From Hyalella azteca (Eukaryota > Arthropoda > Malacostraca > Amphipoda > Hyalellidae), in NCBI RefSeq assembly GCF_000764305.2, contig NW_025934886.1:1-64000 (forward strand): 64,000 nt of DNA. Direction: 5' to 3'. Numbering within the stretch: position 1 is the stretch's first letter; each line of letters opens with the position of its first letter. The notes beneath the pieces were generated by a model, which was not told the DNA's origin, searched no databases, and saw nothing but the letters and a program-made list of their open reading frames with translations. The position numbers and the translations under genes are program-made. This document shows positions 21,209 to 35,200 of this stretch, piece by piece.

Positions 21209-21434
21209 CTCCATTTCGTGTCACGTTCGTTCCATTTCGTGTCACGTTTGCTCCATTTCGTGTTACGTTCGCTCCGTTTCGTGTCACGTTCGCTCCATTT
21301 CGTGTCACGTTCGCTCCATTTCGTGTCACGTTCGCTCCATTTCGTGTCACGTTCGCACCATTTCGTGTCACGTTCGCTCCATTTCGTGTCACGTTCGCTC
21401 CATTTCGTGGAATGAAAATTCCACGAAATGGAGC
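21209..21434. repeat. 21-bp minisatellite ending in a hairpin
   Basis: About ten copies of a 21-bp unit (TCCATTTCGTGTCACGTTCG plus C). The last unit is followed by its own inverse (21397-21434: GCTCCATTTCGTGGAAT, a four-base loop, then the complement). Both strands are open because 21 is a multiple of three. Not a gene. Confidence 0.9.
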
Positions 21435-21785
21435 GTTGTCATTCCACACTCAATACACGCGGTTTTTCATGTCATCGGACATTAATTTGTATTGACGTCC
21501 TGTAAAATACGCGTTGTATTTTCTGTGTGGTATGACCGGCATGACGAACATCTGTTCAATATTCGCCCTCGTATCCATTGACATAAATTATTCGGAACAT
21601 TGTATTGATAATAATCATTAATGATCATAATAATTATTATCATTACCTGCATAACATTAAACATCGCTGTCACGTTACGTTCCCTTCTCATTTATTAACA
21701 TTCACTCCCCCGCACAACACTCCACCCGGGAGTGTAAAATTTTATTCACTCCACCCGCCTTTTGAAATTTCACACAACCTCTCCA

Positions 21786-22125
21786 TGCTTAACTGCCTCT
21801 TCCATGCCTCACCCCTTCATGTCTCACCCCTCCATGCCTCACCCCTTCATGTCTCACCCCTCCATGCCTCACCCCTCCATGCCTCACCCCTCCATGCCTC
21901 ACTCCTCCATGCCTCACCCCTCCATGCCTCCCCCTCCATGCCTCACCCCTCCATGCCTCACACACCACCATGCCTTACCCCCCTTGCCTCACCCCTTTAT
22001 GCTTCACCCCTCCATGCCTCACCCCTCCATGCCTCACCCCTCCACGCCTCACTTCATGCCTCACCCCTCCATGCCTCACCCCTCCATGCCTCACTTCATG
22101 CCTCACTTCACTCCACTCACTCAGC
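21786..22125. repeat. 15-bp minisatellite
   Basis: About 20 variable copies of a 15-bp unit (CCATGCCTCACCCCT and variants). Open frames across it are repeat artefacts. From 22126 to 22985 there is only AT-rich DNA. Confidence 0.9.
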
Positions 22126-22990
22126 TCTTGGCCACTCCGAGACTCTGCTTTAAGCGTCACGACGCAAAACATGTTAGCCGTCACGTCGCGTCGTCACAGG
22201 TAAACCGACTACACGTCACTCCACCTTCGTACAATAAAAACTTTCACTTCACACACTTCCAAAACATTACGTTTCAAATTAGATATTATTGTTTTTTTCG
22301 GTCTCGGTGTTAATTTAGTTAAATCTCGTTTATTTTTATATGGTTAATCCGAGTCTGTGATCCAAAGTTAATTTTTAAAAGCTTTAGGTTGTGTGTTTGT
22401 ATTAAATAGGATTTAGTTTTTAATTATTTATTAGCTCATTAGCAGTTATAGGGCTGATAATTCGGGATCCTGGAGATCAAAAATTTCATCTAATCTGCAC
22501 TTTTGTTGAAAAAAATTTCTTGAGTTATTCAAACTGGCCTAAAAATTTGTGTAGTGCACGGCTGATAATTTAAAAATCCTCTTTTGAATGTTATTTTTAT
22601 TATCAGTTTAGCTTCAGAATTGTTATTTCCTCTCACCGCTTTGCACCAGCCCATCACAATGCCTTGTCGATGTTTATTGTTGTTCTCTCAAACTCTTCGC
22701 AAATTCTCACGAATCATTGCAATTATATTCAATTTCTTTTGTATAATTTTTAGTAATTTTACTTAATTATATACATGTTGAACTAAATAGTAAAATCTCT
22801 TTCGCAACCATCGCTTGACTAGGGAAACGATTTAATACCTGCATTAAATTAGGTTGACAGTAATTCCATTGCATGAAATGAAGTAAGTGAGGAATTCATG
22901 AATTTCTGTGTCAATTTCTTTTCCTGTGTGCTGTGTGAAATGCTATGGTATTTCATGCAAATCTGCTACGCAAATCTCCGCAGTATCTTG

Positions 22991-23247
22991 TAATCCTTCA
23001 TCGTCCCTCGCAACATCCACCCGTATTTTCTAATCCTTCATCGTCCCTCGCAACATCCGCCCGTATTTTCTAATCCTTCATCGTCCCTCGCAACATCCAC
23101 CCGTATTTTCTAATCCTTCATCGTCCCTCGCAACATCCACCCGTATTTTCTAACCCTTCATCGTCCCTCGCAACATCCACCCGTATTTTCGAACCCTTCA
23201 TCGTCCCTCGCAACATCCACCCGTATTTCTAAGCCTTCATCGTTCCA
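22991..23247. repeat. 40-bp minisatellite
   Basis: Six copies of a 40-bp unit starting at 22991, 23031, 23071, 23111, 23151 and 23191 (TAATCCTTCATCGTCCCTCG plus 20 bases), then a degenerate partial copy. No coding frame and no splice signal at its edge. Confidence 0.9.
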
Positions 23248-26200
23248 TGGAACATGGGCTTGTATCACGTTAACCATCATCCTAATACGCCATTCACTGT
23301 TTCATTATAATTAATTCGTCAGTAAATCTTGAGGTAATCCCATTCTCATTAATCTGCTCAAACGAATATTTGGCATAAAATCGCAGGATCCACTATCAAT
23401 ATTTGTGTACCTTGCTCTAATTTCTTCCCCGTCATTTGTTACTAAATTATTCATCAGTATTTAAAATTCAAATTGCCTTGATATTGAAGAACAGTATGAA
23501 ATATGTAGCATTCATCGTGGTCAAAATTATCAAATAATTGAACTTCTTTCTCTTTGCTCAGCACCAATGAGCTTAGCTTGAATTTCTTAGCTCATTGGTG
23601 ACCAATTAACAATAACTGTGTGAACAATTAACCTTAATTTCATAACAAAGTTGTTTAGCCAAATCTCAATTCACGTCAAATACGGCTAACTTTTTTTTCC
23701 GTTTCCCGCGCGGTTTTTCGTTTCCTGACATCGAAAGAATCTGCGGTGTTTATTAAATCTCAATATTTTTCTGTCCACATAAAATTCTAGGCCTTTTGGT
23801 ATAGCTGAGAATTTAGTGGATTTTTTATAAACCTCCAACCAAGAACTATTTATAACAATGGTGCAAAATTTCTAATTATGGTCGTCCTGACAGTAAACAT
23901 ATAGAGATATTGAACATTCAAAAAGATTTCATATTTAACATATTAAAATAAAGAATTTAAATGTTTTTTTTTGTGGTACAACAAACTCGCCAAATTTCCT
24001 AAAACGAACATTTTTGACCAATGTCTTTTTCTACTCGCCTGTTTTATGTTATTTTACGAGACGGTTTATGTCAATAATTATCTTAAATTAAATGTTTACT
24101 TAAGTTTACTATCAAACGTTTACTTATCGTCATAGTCAACCGCCAAACGAAATAAAGTCGCTTATAAGCAAACTAACGGGCATAAACTGAGTTTTCATTA
24201 CTACATAAATTCAAGCATTCAATCAAGTTATCTAATAACCTTATACATAATCCGAATTTTACCATAAAAATTTATCTTAGTAAATGCAAGTATTTACTGC
24301 TAGCTGTCTTAATATTTCCATTTGATATAAAAACAAATTGCTAATATTAATTCCCACAAAATAGGGTTAACCTGCATTAGACAGCTTCATTTTCAACTAT
24401 TAGAGCGTTCCACTTGCATCATAATTACAACCAACACAACTCAATGGTTACACTTCATCATCATCATCATTGCGTGCCACATAGGATGGTGTCGCAACAT
24501 AGTACAGTGCACATATAGTGTAACGAGCTTTTAGCCTTTACAATCATTATGTTAGTCACTATAATACAACCATCACCGTTAAAATAATTGTAGGCATTTC
24601 TTTCATGAGTAATGTTACAATTAGAAATTATTGATTGTATTAGTACAAAAAATAGTTTGTATCGGCTTATACAAACGATTTATGACATAATGAATATATT
24701 TTACTTAGACTTAAAGATGTATATTTCTAATTTTAACCTTTAGACAATACTTGAAGTATATTCTAATGCCTACTTTACACCGGATGCGTTCATATTTTTT
24801 ACAAAAAGTTAACATCTTAGTTTATGCATCGACGGTTTACAGTCTCCATTCTCTTGTTTTTTTTATCGTATTTTGTTTAATATTTATATTCATTTATAAT
24901 GTTATATATTTGTATTTTTAATACTGATATTCATCCGCAATTATTGTCAATTCGCTCGTGTATTCTATTCGTTTGATTTGTTCATTCATTTTATTTCTCG
25001 TTATAAATCTTTAAATCACTAATATACCCTTTATATATATAGTGCATAGATCGTTATTGAACATGAACTTTTAATTTCAATTTTAATTTCTATTACAATG
25101 CTGCATTACACTTCTCGTGACCGAGTCACATGTGCAATGATATTGTATCACAGTAACATATACTATGATACTAAATGACAGCTAAATTTACGTCATATTC
25201 ACATTTGCAGTGTAACTGCACACCAAAAATAACACTATATATTACTTATCAGCAACAATTTATAGGCCACACTGAAATTGAAAAATTAGATCGTCAATCA
25301 TAAATTTTCTCCACCCAAATCCGAGCACCGACTGAAAATCCAACCCAAGTTAATGTAGGGTCTCTTCCCCATTAACAATCCCACCTCCTCCTCAACTTCA
25401 CGCCATCTTCATGAGCATTGACTATATTTGTATTAATATTGAATATTTAAAGTGAAATGTAAATTTATTAAAGACTTCAGTGTTGATTATTTTATTAATT
25501 CACTGATTTCATGCCACGCAAACGTGAATATTTTTTAATATGGAATCTTTGCTGCAAATTTTTTTGTGAAGCTAAGTTGACTTTTGCATTCAGCCTCAAG
25601 AGACATGAACAAAATTCTAACCAAACAATCAAAACTTTTAGATATTGTTATAAAATACACGACAACACTAGCACAAGATGCATGACAACACTGACTAAAA
25701 AGAAACGAAAATCTAATGAACAATTCCTTTGATATCTTTGAATCAAAGTACACAGTAATCCTACATAGAAATCAAGTAATTTAATCAATACATAAATAGT
25801 AACCAAGTATAAACCATCAATTATCAAGTTCATACAAATTTGACTCACTTTACATCATTCTGTGTAACTTTTAGAGATTTGATTCAAAATAGCTATATTT
25901 TCTTCATTTTGAAGTCATTTAATCTAATATGCCATTGATATAAGTCATTGATCTAATGAATCTAATATAAATTTATTACGTTTTCTTCCTTGTATCGCTG
26001 ATCAAACGATGTAATAATGAATACATCGTCAAGATCGTATTCATTATTCAAGATCAGCCAAGAAAATGACTGAGAAGAGGTTTTGAAAAGATTGATCGCT
26101 ATAAATAATATGAATTACATTTTAATGACTAAATATGTTGATTTTGACAAGAAAATAAAACTTTATCGCTCCCAAGTCAATTTGTCTCAAAATTAAATTT

Positions 26201-29200
26201 TGCCATTTGATTGATTTGAATTTATTAGGCTTTTTTACATAAAGTTTTCAATGATTAAATATCAGTTCAGCGTTATCGCTCAGAGATATCTAATATTTTT
26301 ACATAATAAATTAAATCTCGATTAAAAATTCTGAATGAATATTCTTACTAATAGAACAACACTTAAAAAACAAGAAATGCACAGGCATCCAACTTTCCTA
26401 TTCATTTCATCAACAATCTATCCTCGTACATTTTCCAATTCATCTATTCTGATTTACCCATAATTCAGTGTATCATGCTAACTTTGATCAATCATAATTT
26501 AAAACCTCAATTAATCTCAATCTCAATCACTCAGTAATCGTTCCAAAATCACACACCATCATTGATCTTCAAAATATTGGTTATATTATCAAATAAGTTG
26601 TTGAAAAGTAATTAATAGCATAAATTTCAATTCTTTTTTCAAATTCATGGCTTATTCATTCACGCATTTATTTTATATCATTAAATTGTGCTCGGAAAAC
26701 CTATGAACTAAATGCCATGGTTTGAATATGTCAATTGTTCTCCATCGTGCGACTGATTTTGACTTGTTTAATTCCACGTAGCTTTTGAAAATTTAATATA
26801 TTGCAGCTTTTCCATCTGTCGTGATAAGCATGTAAAGTTGTGTAGCTGCTGAGCCTGCATGCTTTCAAATTACTTACGGTAAATAATTTAAATCCAATTA
26901 CTTACGGTACGCACGGACAGTTATTTCATGTTTTACATCGCATTATCGTTGTTACGTTTTTTAGAGTCAGAGACTTGAGAATATTTTACATTTTTCTCAA
27001 TCAAAGGCCCCAGAAAAGTCTTAACCTTATCGCTGTAGTTTCGTTATAGTAATTACGGTATGGCTTTCATCTGTTGGTGCTCTCATCCTTTGATTATGGG
27101 TGTCGTCGTGCCAGTATTGCATGTCAAGATATTATTAACAATTAGTATATAGCGTTCGAGTGTCATAATTGTATTTTGGTGTTTAAGTGTTCTCTTATGT
27201 TCATCTATTACTGAATAATAATGTTTTAGCTTAAAATTTTCGATGCTAACGATAAAAACAGAAGTCTGCGTTTTTTGTTCTAAATTACCAGCTAAACGCA
27301 TTTTGTACAATAAATCAGTCACCATCAGATTAGTCTTAGTAAACATTGGTTTAAGAAAACCAGAATCTTTGACGACTACAAAAAGTTTAACCAAGATCTT
27401 AGCCGAGTGATTATGATCATCAAAATTAGAGCAGAGTTGAGGAGTTGAAAACTCGCTAATAATTATGAAAATTCTGGTCGAAATCGGCAATGTGGCAGGC
27501 TGGTTAAGAATAGGCGATAGGCTACATGTCCTTATTGAAGCTTTCCCACTATCTATATCGTTAATATAATTATATTATATCATTATAATAATATTCATAA
27601 ATTAGGAGGAGCAATACTAATAAGACTTGTATATATATTTCCCTTTATCTTTTTATATTATTATAATAATATTCATACATTAGGAGTAGCAATACTAATA
27701 AAACTTGTACATATATACCATCCATCCAACATGGCAGCCAGAAAGCTCTTCCCTGAAGTTCGTTTTCGTGAACGCGCGCAAATTTTTAGTTTCCATGCGC
27801 GCGTGGCGACCGAGAGCAAAAAGGTAGCGTGCATGTTTCATTTTTTCCAGCGATCGACCTGCTGAATTCTGTGAATCTGGTGACACGTCCACCGCGCTCT
27901 CCACGCCGCCCTCACGACCACAACACGAGGTAGAAACGAGCATGGATTTGGTCCTATGAAACGGGTTACGGATCATCTCAAATGATAAATGTGGTAAAGG
28001 CTGATGAAGAAACGGGGCGTGCATAATCAGAAAATGGAAAACGGAACGGTATTAGAGGCATGGCTGATTAGAGAACGAAAACGGATGCTTTAAACGATGT
28101 AATGAAAATGGGGCACTCCAAATGCGCTGAATTGAAAACGGGGACGTTCCTAATTAGAAAGAGGATATGGGTCATTTCTACTGATAGAATGAAAACAGAG
28201 AAAACCAAATTATGAAAAAATAACTGGAATAACTTAAAGGCATGAATTACACCTCATGTTAAACTTGATACGAAAATTGAGGCCGCAATATGTGGCATAC
28301 TTTATTAATGAAAGTTGTCTGATGTCACACAGATATACTATCAATCCTGTTACTATAGGATGTACCTAGCAAACCGTTCACTATTGTCACTAAACTATCA
28401 TTATTTTTCAATGTTATACTTTTATTGTTTGATGTTTTTCAGTACTAACAATGTAGTGAATAATATAGTGACCGTCCTATTATGTTGGGTTTATCTTAAT
28501 GCTATTGAGCTAAAATATCAATGATCATTCCTGAAGTTTGCTTTCTAACATGGCATTTCTCACGAGTTTCTGGCCACTGCCGGCATGCAGAAAGCGTTTC
28601 ATTTGAACTGAATTTGAATTTAACTTGTAAATTTCAAACTGTATTTGTATTTCAGATCCAACATTTCTAACCGAATTTTAATTTCAATTCCCAAATTTCG
28701 AAATAAATTTGAACTTCACTTCAAAAATTTGAACTGAATTTGAATTTAATTTAAAAATTTTGAACTTAATTTTAATTTCACTGATAAATTTGGAGTCACA
28801 TTTTTTTGGACACCCGCGATTTAAAAATGGCTGCCCATTTCGATTCATGCTCATGACATTTTTTTAATAGTTAGTTAATTGCGTTCAGATCAAATATCGA
28901 TTCCTAAGAACCGATGCTTTCGGAAACACGGAATTCTTGTTAATGTGACACGAAAATTCATATACCTCTTATACCTGCCACTTTTGCAGACGTTGTAAAA
29001 ATATTTGTGTTTAATAATGGAGAAACATACATTTTCTCCGTAGGGAATTAAACATTTTTTTCCTGTGTAAGTTGAGTCGATGACGTTGCTTTCATTGTTA
29101 GCGTGAATCATACTGACTTCAGTGTAATTCAATAAATTTTTGCGGCTTGAAATTCGCGTTTAAAAGGAAGGTGAGGAGGGGGATTAAACATAAGCAGTTA

Positions 29201-32200
29201 ATTACGTAGGAAGCCACAATCAATAGTGAATAATTAAATAAAAATTAATAATTCGTATTGATCGCTAGGATTGTTCAGTTGAATTCTGCTTAAATTTCGG
29301 AAAAATTTCGTGAACAAATTTTAAGCTTGTGTTTTTGGCTCAGTTTGCCATTTTGCATGAAAAAACTTCGTAATTGCTGAATCTAATCTAAGTTTTATTG
29401 AGTTATTTATAACAATCTAATGCGTATGGAAATTAGAGAAATGTAATCGATGCAATTTTTTCATACTTATAGAATGTTAAAATCAACATACGAAAATAAT
29501 AATATTGTCTCACTGCTGGTGACTGATAAGAGATTTAATCAAATAATAATAAACTGTTTCAAAAAATTCATTCGCGCAAGCGGAATTTAATTTATAATTC
29601 CGATACCATCGATATTCCAAGATTCGTTTTTTATATTATTAAAATCTAAAATTAACATTGCTAAATTAGACAATTAGTAATTATATTTAATTTCATTTTA
29701 TTCTAAAAATCTTGTGATTTTTACATTTTCATCCATATATATTGAAATAATCGTTCTATCGTATTTAAGGGTATTCTTCAATAGTTCTTTTGTTGTATTT
29801 TAAGCTACTAAAATTATTTACATTCTTCTTGCGTTATCATACATTAAAATTTTTATTATTATGGGATTACTGAATAAATTCATCGTTTATTGCAACAAAC
29901 TTCACCGGTTTTCAAGTCATCACAATTTACAGAATTTTATTTATTTATGCAGAGGTAAACCCTGGCGATGTTTCATTGTTCTTTACCGTGTGGTTTCGGG
30001 TAATTAATATATTGATTATTTTCCTTTCTGTTTTTTGATTTGTACATGTGTTAATTTTTAAATTTCTAATATTCATACACTGATGATAATAAAATATATA
30101 ACGAGTTCACAAAAATTAAAAAAAGTATTAAAGGTGAAATTATCTCATTGACTCTTCACTGAATTGTGAACATTCCCCGTTAGACGTATACTTGAATATT
30201 CACTGCCTAGAATTACCTTAAGTAAAGGAAGAGCGACCGATTCTAACTATATAATAAAACATTTTATTGTGCTGAGCAAACATTATTCATTTGAATGCCG
30301 TATACTTTAGTTTTAAACTTTGACTTGCTTGTTGCTTCTGTCATGCCTACAATATTATAACCTTCTTAATTATATAATTACTTATTAGTTCAACATACCA
30401 CGTACAACCAAGTCACAAACATGTAAAATCCCACACCAACAAAATAGAAATTACCCACACCAAAACGAAGCCAATAATATCCTCAACTATCAATACTGAT
30501 ACAATTAAACACCTTGATACTAATAACAATTTTTTCTTTGATACTAATGAAACTGTCAGTAAGTACCGAGATAATGCTATTAATTAACAAGATTAGGTAA
30601 TGAAACTTAACGAAATTCATTCGTGGTTCAAGTTTCGAAAAATATAGAATTTTTTGGGCATAGATTGCGTGTAATTCCCACAAATCATGCATCCTTTTCC
30701 CTTATTTTAAGTGACCCATTCATTCCTGTCCCAAACATACCCATTATCCTTTCCTTGCAGTTAATGAAATTAACAAGATGAATGAGAAAACTTTCTCCCT
30801 TTGCTTCAATTTTTATCCTCAAACGTGTATAATGAATCCTTTAATTCTAGTATACTAACATCGGGCAAACTCTGCCCATCCTCTGAAAATGAATGGAATG
30901 AAATTGATAGATTGAAATTTAACGTTTTCGAAATGCACTGCACTTCACAGCATTTCCTGAACCTTGCGTTACTCAATAGCTCACTTTATTGTGTTGCGTG
31001 TAAACCCATTCAGAATAACAATTGTTGAGATGACCCAAGATGAGTCATGGCATGAAAGTGAGGCAGGGAACCGATGAAGTGCATCATCATGAGAACGAGC
31101 GACGGGTTTGTCAACACGCAGAGAAATGAATGGGTAATATTGTCCAAATATAGACACACTATATAAATAAATAGTGAAACGTAGCACTGACATGCCTTTT
31201 TATCGGGCCAAACTAGGTCATGATAACCTACACAAGGGCAAAAATTGCATCACTATTTGTACGTACTCCCTGCCATTTCTATGAGTGTGTCAAAGCGAAC
31301 GTGACTCACATTTTTCAGTTTCAGGAAGCCTCTATACAAATCATGTCGCAATACAACTGTGTTGATGTGTTGATCGTGTGTGCATGGTTCAGTGTAATAA
31401 TGATCCTGTGTTTATGCTATGTGTCGATTAAACTAATGCGATTTTCATTAAATATATTTAAAACAAAATAGAACTCGAAAATTGGAATTAAACTGAAATG
31501 AATTTGGACGCGAATCAATTAATTTAGAGTTTCGTTTTCAGGATAAATTTTTTCTTGAAAATTTGAGATTTGTTCAATGACTTCGAAAGATTCGGCACTT
31601 CCATTCTTATTTAACATCAGTTCTTGTACGCTTAATTAGGCTCGCTCATTACGAGCTACACGTCAAGAGATAAACGAAACGCATGCTTAAAAATGCTTGT
31701 TTTATTATGGTTATTGAAAGTTATTACAAAATAATGAATGCGCCTCATTAAATGAAAAGATTAAAGAGACTATTGAAGGCAATGTACCTTCAATACGGGG
31801 ATTTATGTGATCATTTTCAAGCTAAGCACCGACAATTTTTCCATAGTGATTTAAATGGTAACAATATTTCTTCTAGGTTAAAATGCCGAAAATTCTCCAT
31901 ACGGGTTCAAATGACAAAACTTTTCTGCACGGGTTCAAATGCGGAAAAAGAGTTCAGATGGTTAAACTTTTTTTCATGGAAACTTGTAAAATTTCATTTC
32001 CCAGGAACTAAATTTATCTCACATGTTTTGACAGTTATTATAAATAAATTCATATCATAAACACAAAATTAACAAATTGAATTTATGAAACTCCCCCACC
32101 GAAAGTTTTTTTAGTTGACTCTATTGCTGGTTTCTTGGTTCGTATATTGCGGTAAATTACATACATTATATGTATTATTTATCTCCCAATAATTTTGATC

Positions 32201-35200
32201 AATTCATTTTACCAGGTAATTTAAACATCAGGCTCTTCTAAAAACAATTGTGATATTTAAAAAAAGCGAACATCTACCGTGCTTTTCAACGTGCACTGCC
32301 ATTACGGTCTGGAAAAGAAGATAAGATTAATTCGTTAGCTAATAACATTTATTTTTAAAATTTGGATCGTTTATTCTTGTGATACTAGAAAACAAGAATA
32401 TGAATTTATTAAAAATATCACATAATTTCTTGATGTTCTCATCATTCCTAATTTCTGGATGGTGTTGCATTTTTGTTGTGTTCATGTCGTGAGCTTGATG
32501 AACGTTTCCTGCTTTGCTGCGTGCTGATTCCCCGTAACTGTTATTATTATCACTCCACTTATCTAAATATTTTTTATATTTGAATGTGCGTGTTCTTTTC
32601 CTTCACATAGTAAAAAAAAAACAAAAACCTTATTTACACATTAACAATTCTTCAGTTAAAAAAACTGTTATTTACTTAATTAAACTTATTAACGTTACTT
32701 TACAGCACCCATTAAAATTTTTCCCTCGAGTTAAATCTAATATCATGACTCATTTAGTGTTACTGCTTCTAAATGTGTGTGCCAACACGAGGAAATTTTA
32801 TTCTTTACTAATGCATGCTGAAAAGAATATGTATACAATCATACATCAAGAACATAGACTGAATTGTGTTGAAGAAAATTTAGGTCCCGTGAAAAATATT
32901 CGATCAAAGTCAGAAATAATAAAAAAATTTGAAAAAGGACATGTGCGATTAACATTTTTCTTTTTACTTATCAGATTTACCACAGTGTATTTTAATTTTT
33001 ATGTAATTGAGGAGTTTAATGCAATATAGAAATGTTGAAATGTGACACTTTCACGATATTTTATAAATGGACAATTTTTGACGTACATTAGCCATTTTGT
33101 GTGCCACTAAATGTCTCGTTTTTTCCCAAGCAGCAACGTTCAATGAAGAGGGATCACTCATCTATCAGAAGATCTAAAGTCTACAGTTGTGAACCACACT
33201 CTATACGAACCATTTATCAGACGATCCAAAGTCTACCGGATGTTAACCACCCAGCCCCTGCAAATCTACCACAGCAAACACCGATATAGCCAACTAGACA
33301 ACAAGTAATAACAACAACACATTTGAAATATGGTAGCAAATTTCTGGACGAGAAATTAGCTGCTTACGCTATGCAGTATGTTGTTTGGAAATATATTGAC
33401 TGCCTTTGGAATAAAACTTGTTCTACCGATTTTGGAAAGAACGTCAAAAATTCTCTTAGTAATACTACTGTAATACTAAACGTCACTCATGTAAGTAAAT
33501 AGCATGTATTTCTTCAAAACTCTTTTAGAAACTGACAGTCACACCTAGCCTAATCAAATTGGTGACTAAAACTGTATAATAAGATCTGTCAAAACTTGAA
33601 TTTTCACTTGTATTCGGAATGTCATGTCTAAATTCTGACGTGTGAAATTAAGCTTGCAAACCATTTTGCATTCAGTAAAGTAAACACTTCCATACGAACC
33701 ATCTTCCTCTTCCATCTGCATGGTTGAAGTTTCATTCTTGTCTCATATTAGAATTTTCAATCTATGTTAATTTCCACGATTACTGTAGGTGTTTAAAATT
33801 TTTCTTATGAGATCACTTTACGCAATGAATCAATTTCTCTCGTAATTGTGTATTCATTTGAAAACAAATGTCTTATTGCTCCTGTGTTATTATGTATCGA
33901 TGTTTCATAGAGAGACCATTTATCCGAAACTGTTTTTGGTTTATAAATGACTTCGCAGTTGGTTGATATGGAGTGAATTTCTTTGCCAATTGCGTAACAA
34001 GCCTTATGGTTAGTTGATATAGAGGCGCAAGCAGGTTGGAACCCGATCAAACTTATTCTATTTGTTGTTGTTGTTATATACCCGCATGAACATTAATAAA
34101 TATTTCTCGTGTACCATTTCCACTTAACTTGTATCGTTGAGATGTTCTTGTATCCTTCAAACACCTCGGAGCTAGGGAGCAGAACATGCATCGCTGTGAT
34201 AATGTTTCTTCAATCTATTCACAAAGCCGAGCAAAATTTTATTCTTTTCGATAAACAACAACTACATTTTACACTTTTTAGTGTCAGGAAATGAATTCGA
34301 ATTGTCGTGCAAGAGATTCATTCATGAGTAATGTCATGTATCGCGATATATATATATGCGAAAAATTATGCGAAGAGCTGAGTATTCGGCTTCACAATTA
34401 TGCATTGCCATATCTGCCAGCGTAGATCTTAAGGGTAGGGTTCAGCAACACTGTAATATATATACCCATAACACTGATATTGAATTAATCACTTTTAAAA
34501 TGCTTTGCCGGTTTCATAAGTCGTAATTGGAGCGTAAATATATGATATGATAATTAAAAAAATGGCAATGATGGACTTTTGTGATTTAAATGCATGTTAA
34601 AATTCCTAATAACGTTTACCGATGGCTGTTATTTGTTATCATTTGATCGCTGTTATTTGTTCTCATTTGAACGGCCTGAGTTAATGGTAGCGATATTTGA
34701 TATTATTAGCAATATACAACGGCTGAGTGACGAATGTGCATTCAGACGACCTGTGTGGGAACCTTTCTTTCGTTTGTTGTTGGAACTTTCCATACAGAAC
34801 AAGACTTGAGTTATTCAAATCGATAATCGACTTTAATATTCGAATGATTTTTGAATAAACCACGATAGTTATAATAGTTATAAACCCTATTATCCTATCA
34901 TTCAAATGTTTTCATTTACCCTAATATTTTTTGTCAGTTCCCAAACGTAAGTCAAAGCAATATATGCTTAATTTATATCGCTCTAATAAATGGATTAAGC
35001 AAGAATATTTTATACTTTAAATGCTCAATTGCCATACGTTGCTATTTCGCAAAATAATTGATAATTTGAAAATTAAAATCATAGGAGAAATTAGGAATAT
35101 TCTTAGACCTGAAATTATCGTTCTCTTTAATTGTAATGCATAACTTTTATTTATATTGCCTCGGTTATTCATCATATTAATGTATAAACATAGTCTCTAG

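Noticed and set aside
21156..21495. Seven-residue repeat frames (APFRVTF and reverse)
   Set aside because: Translation of a 21-bp minisatellite on both strands, with no flanking splice or start context.
21605..22313. His/Pro/Ser-rich frames of ~180 codons
   Set aside because: Produced by the 15-bp array; three frames are equally open.
23000..23247. CRISPR-like array
   Set aside because: Units are contiguous 40-bp repeats without unique spacers, in a eukaryotic context.
27695..28024. 109-codon minus-strand frame and YY1-like CCAACATGGCAGCC
   Set aside because: The motif alone does not establish a promoter, and neither strand gives a convincing spliced gene.
32580..33029. 149-codon + frame
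   Set aside because: Longer than typical for AT-rich noise but starts at TTG, has no domain, and its Lys/Ile/Phe-rich composition matches the base composition.
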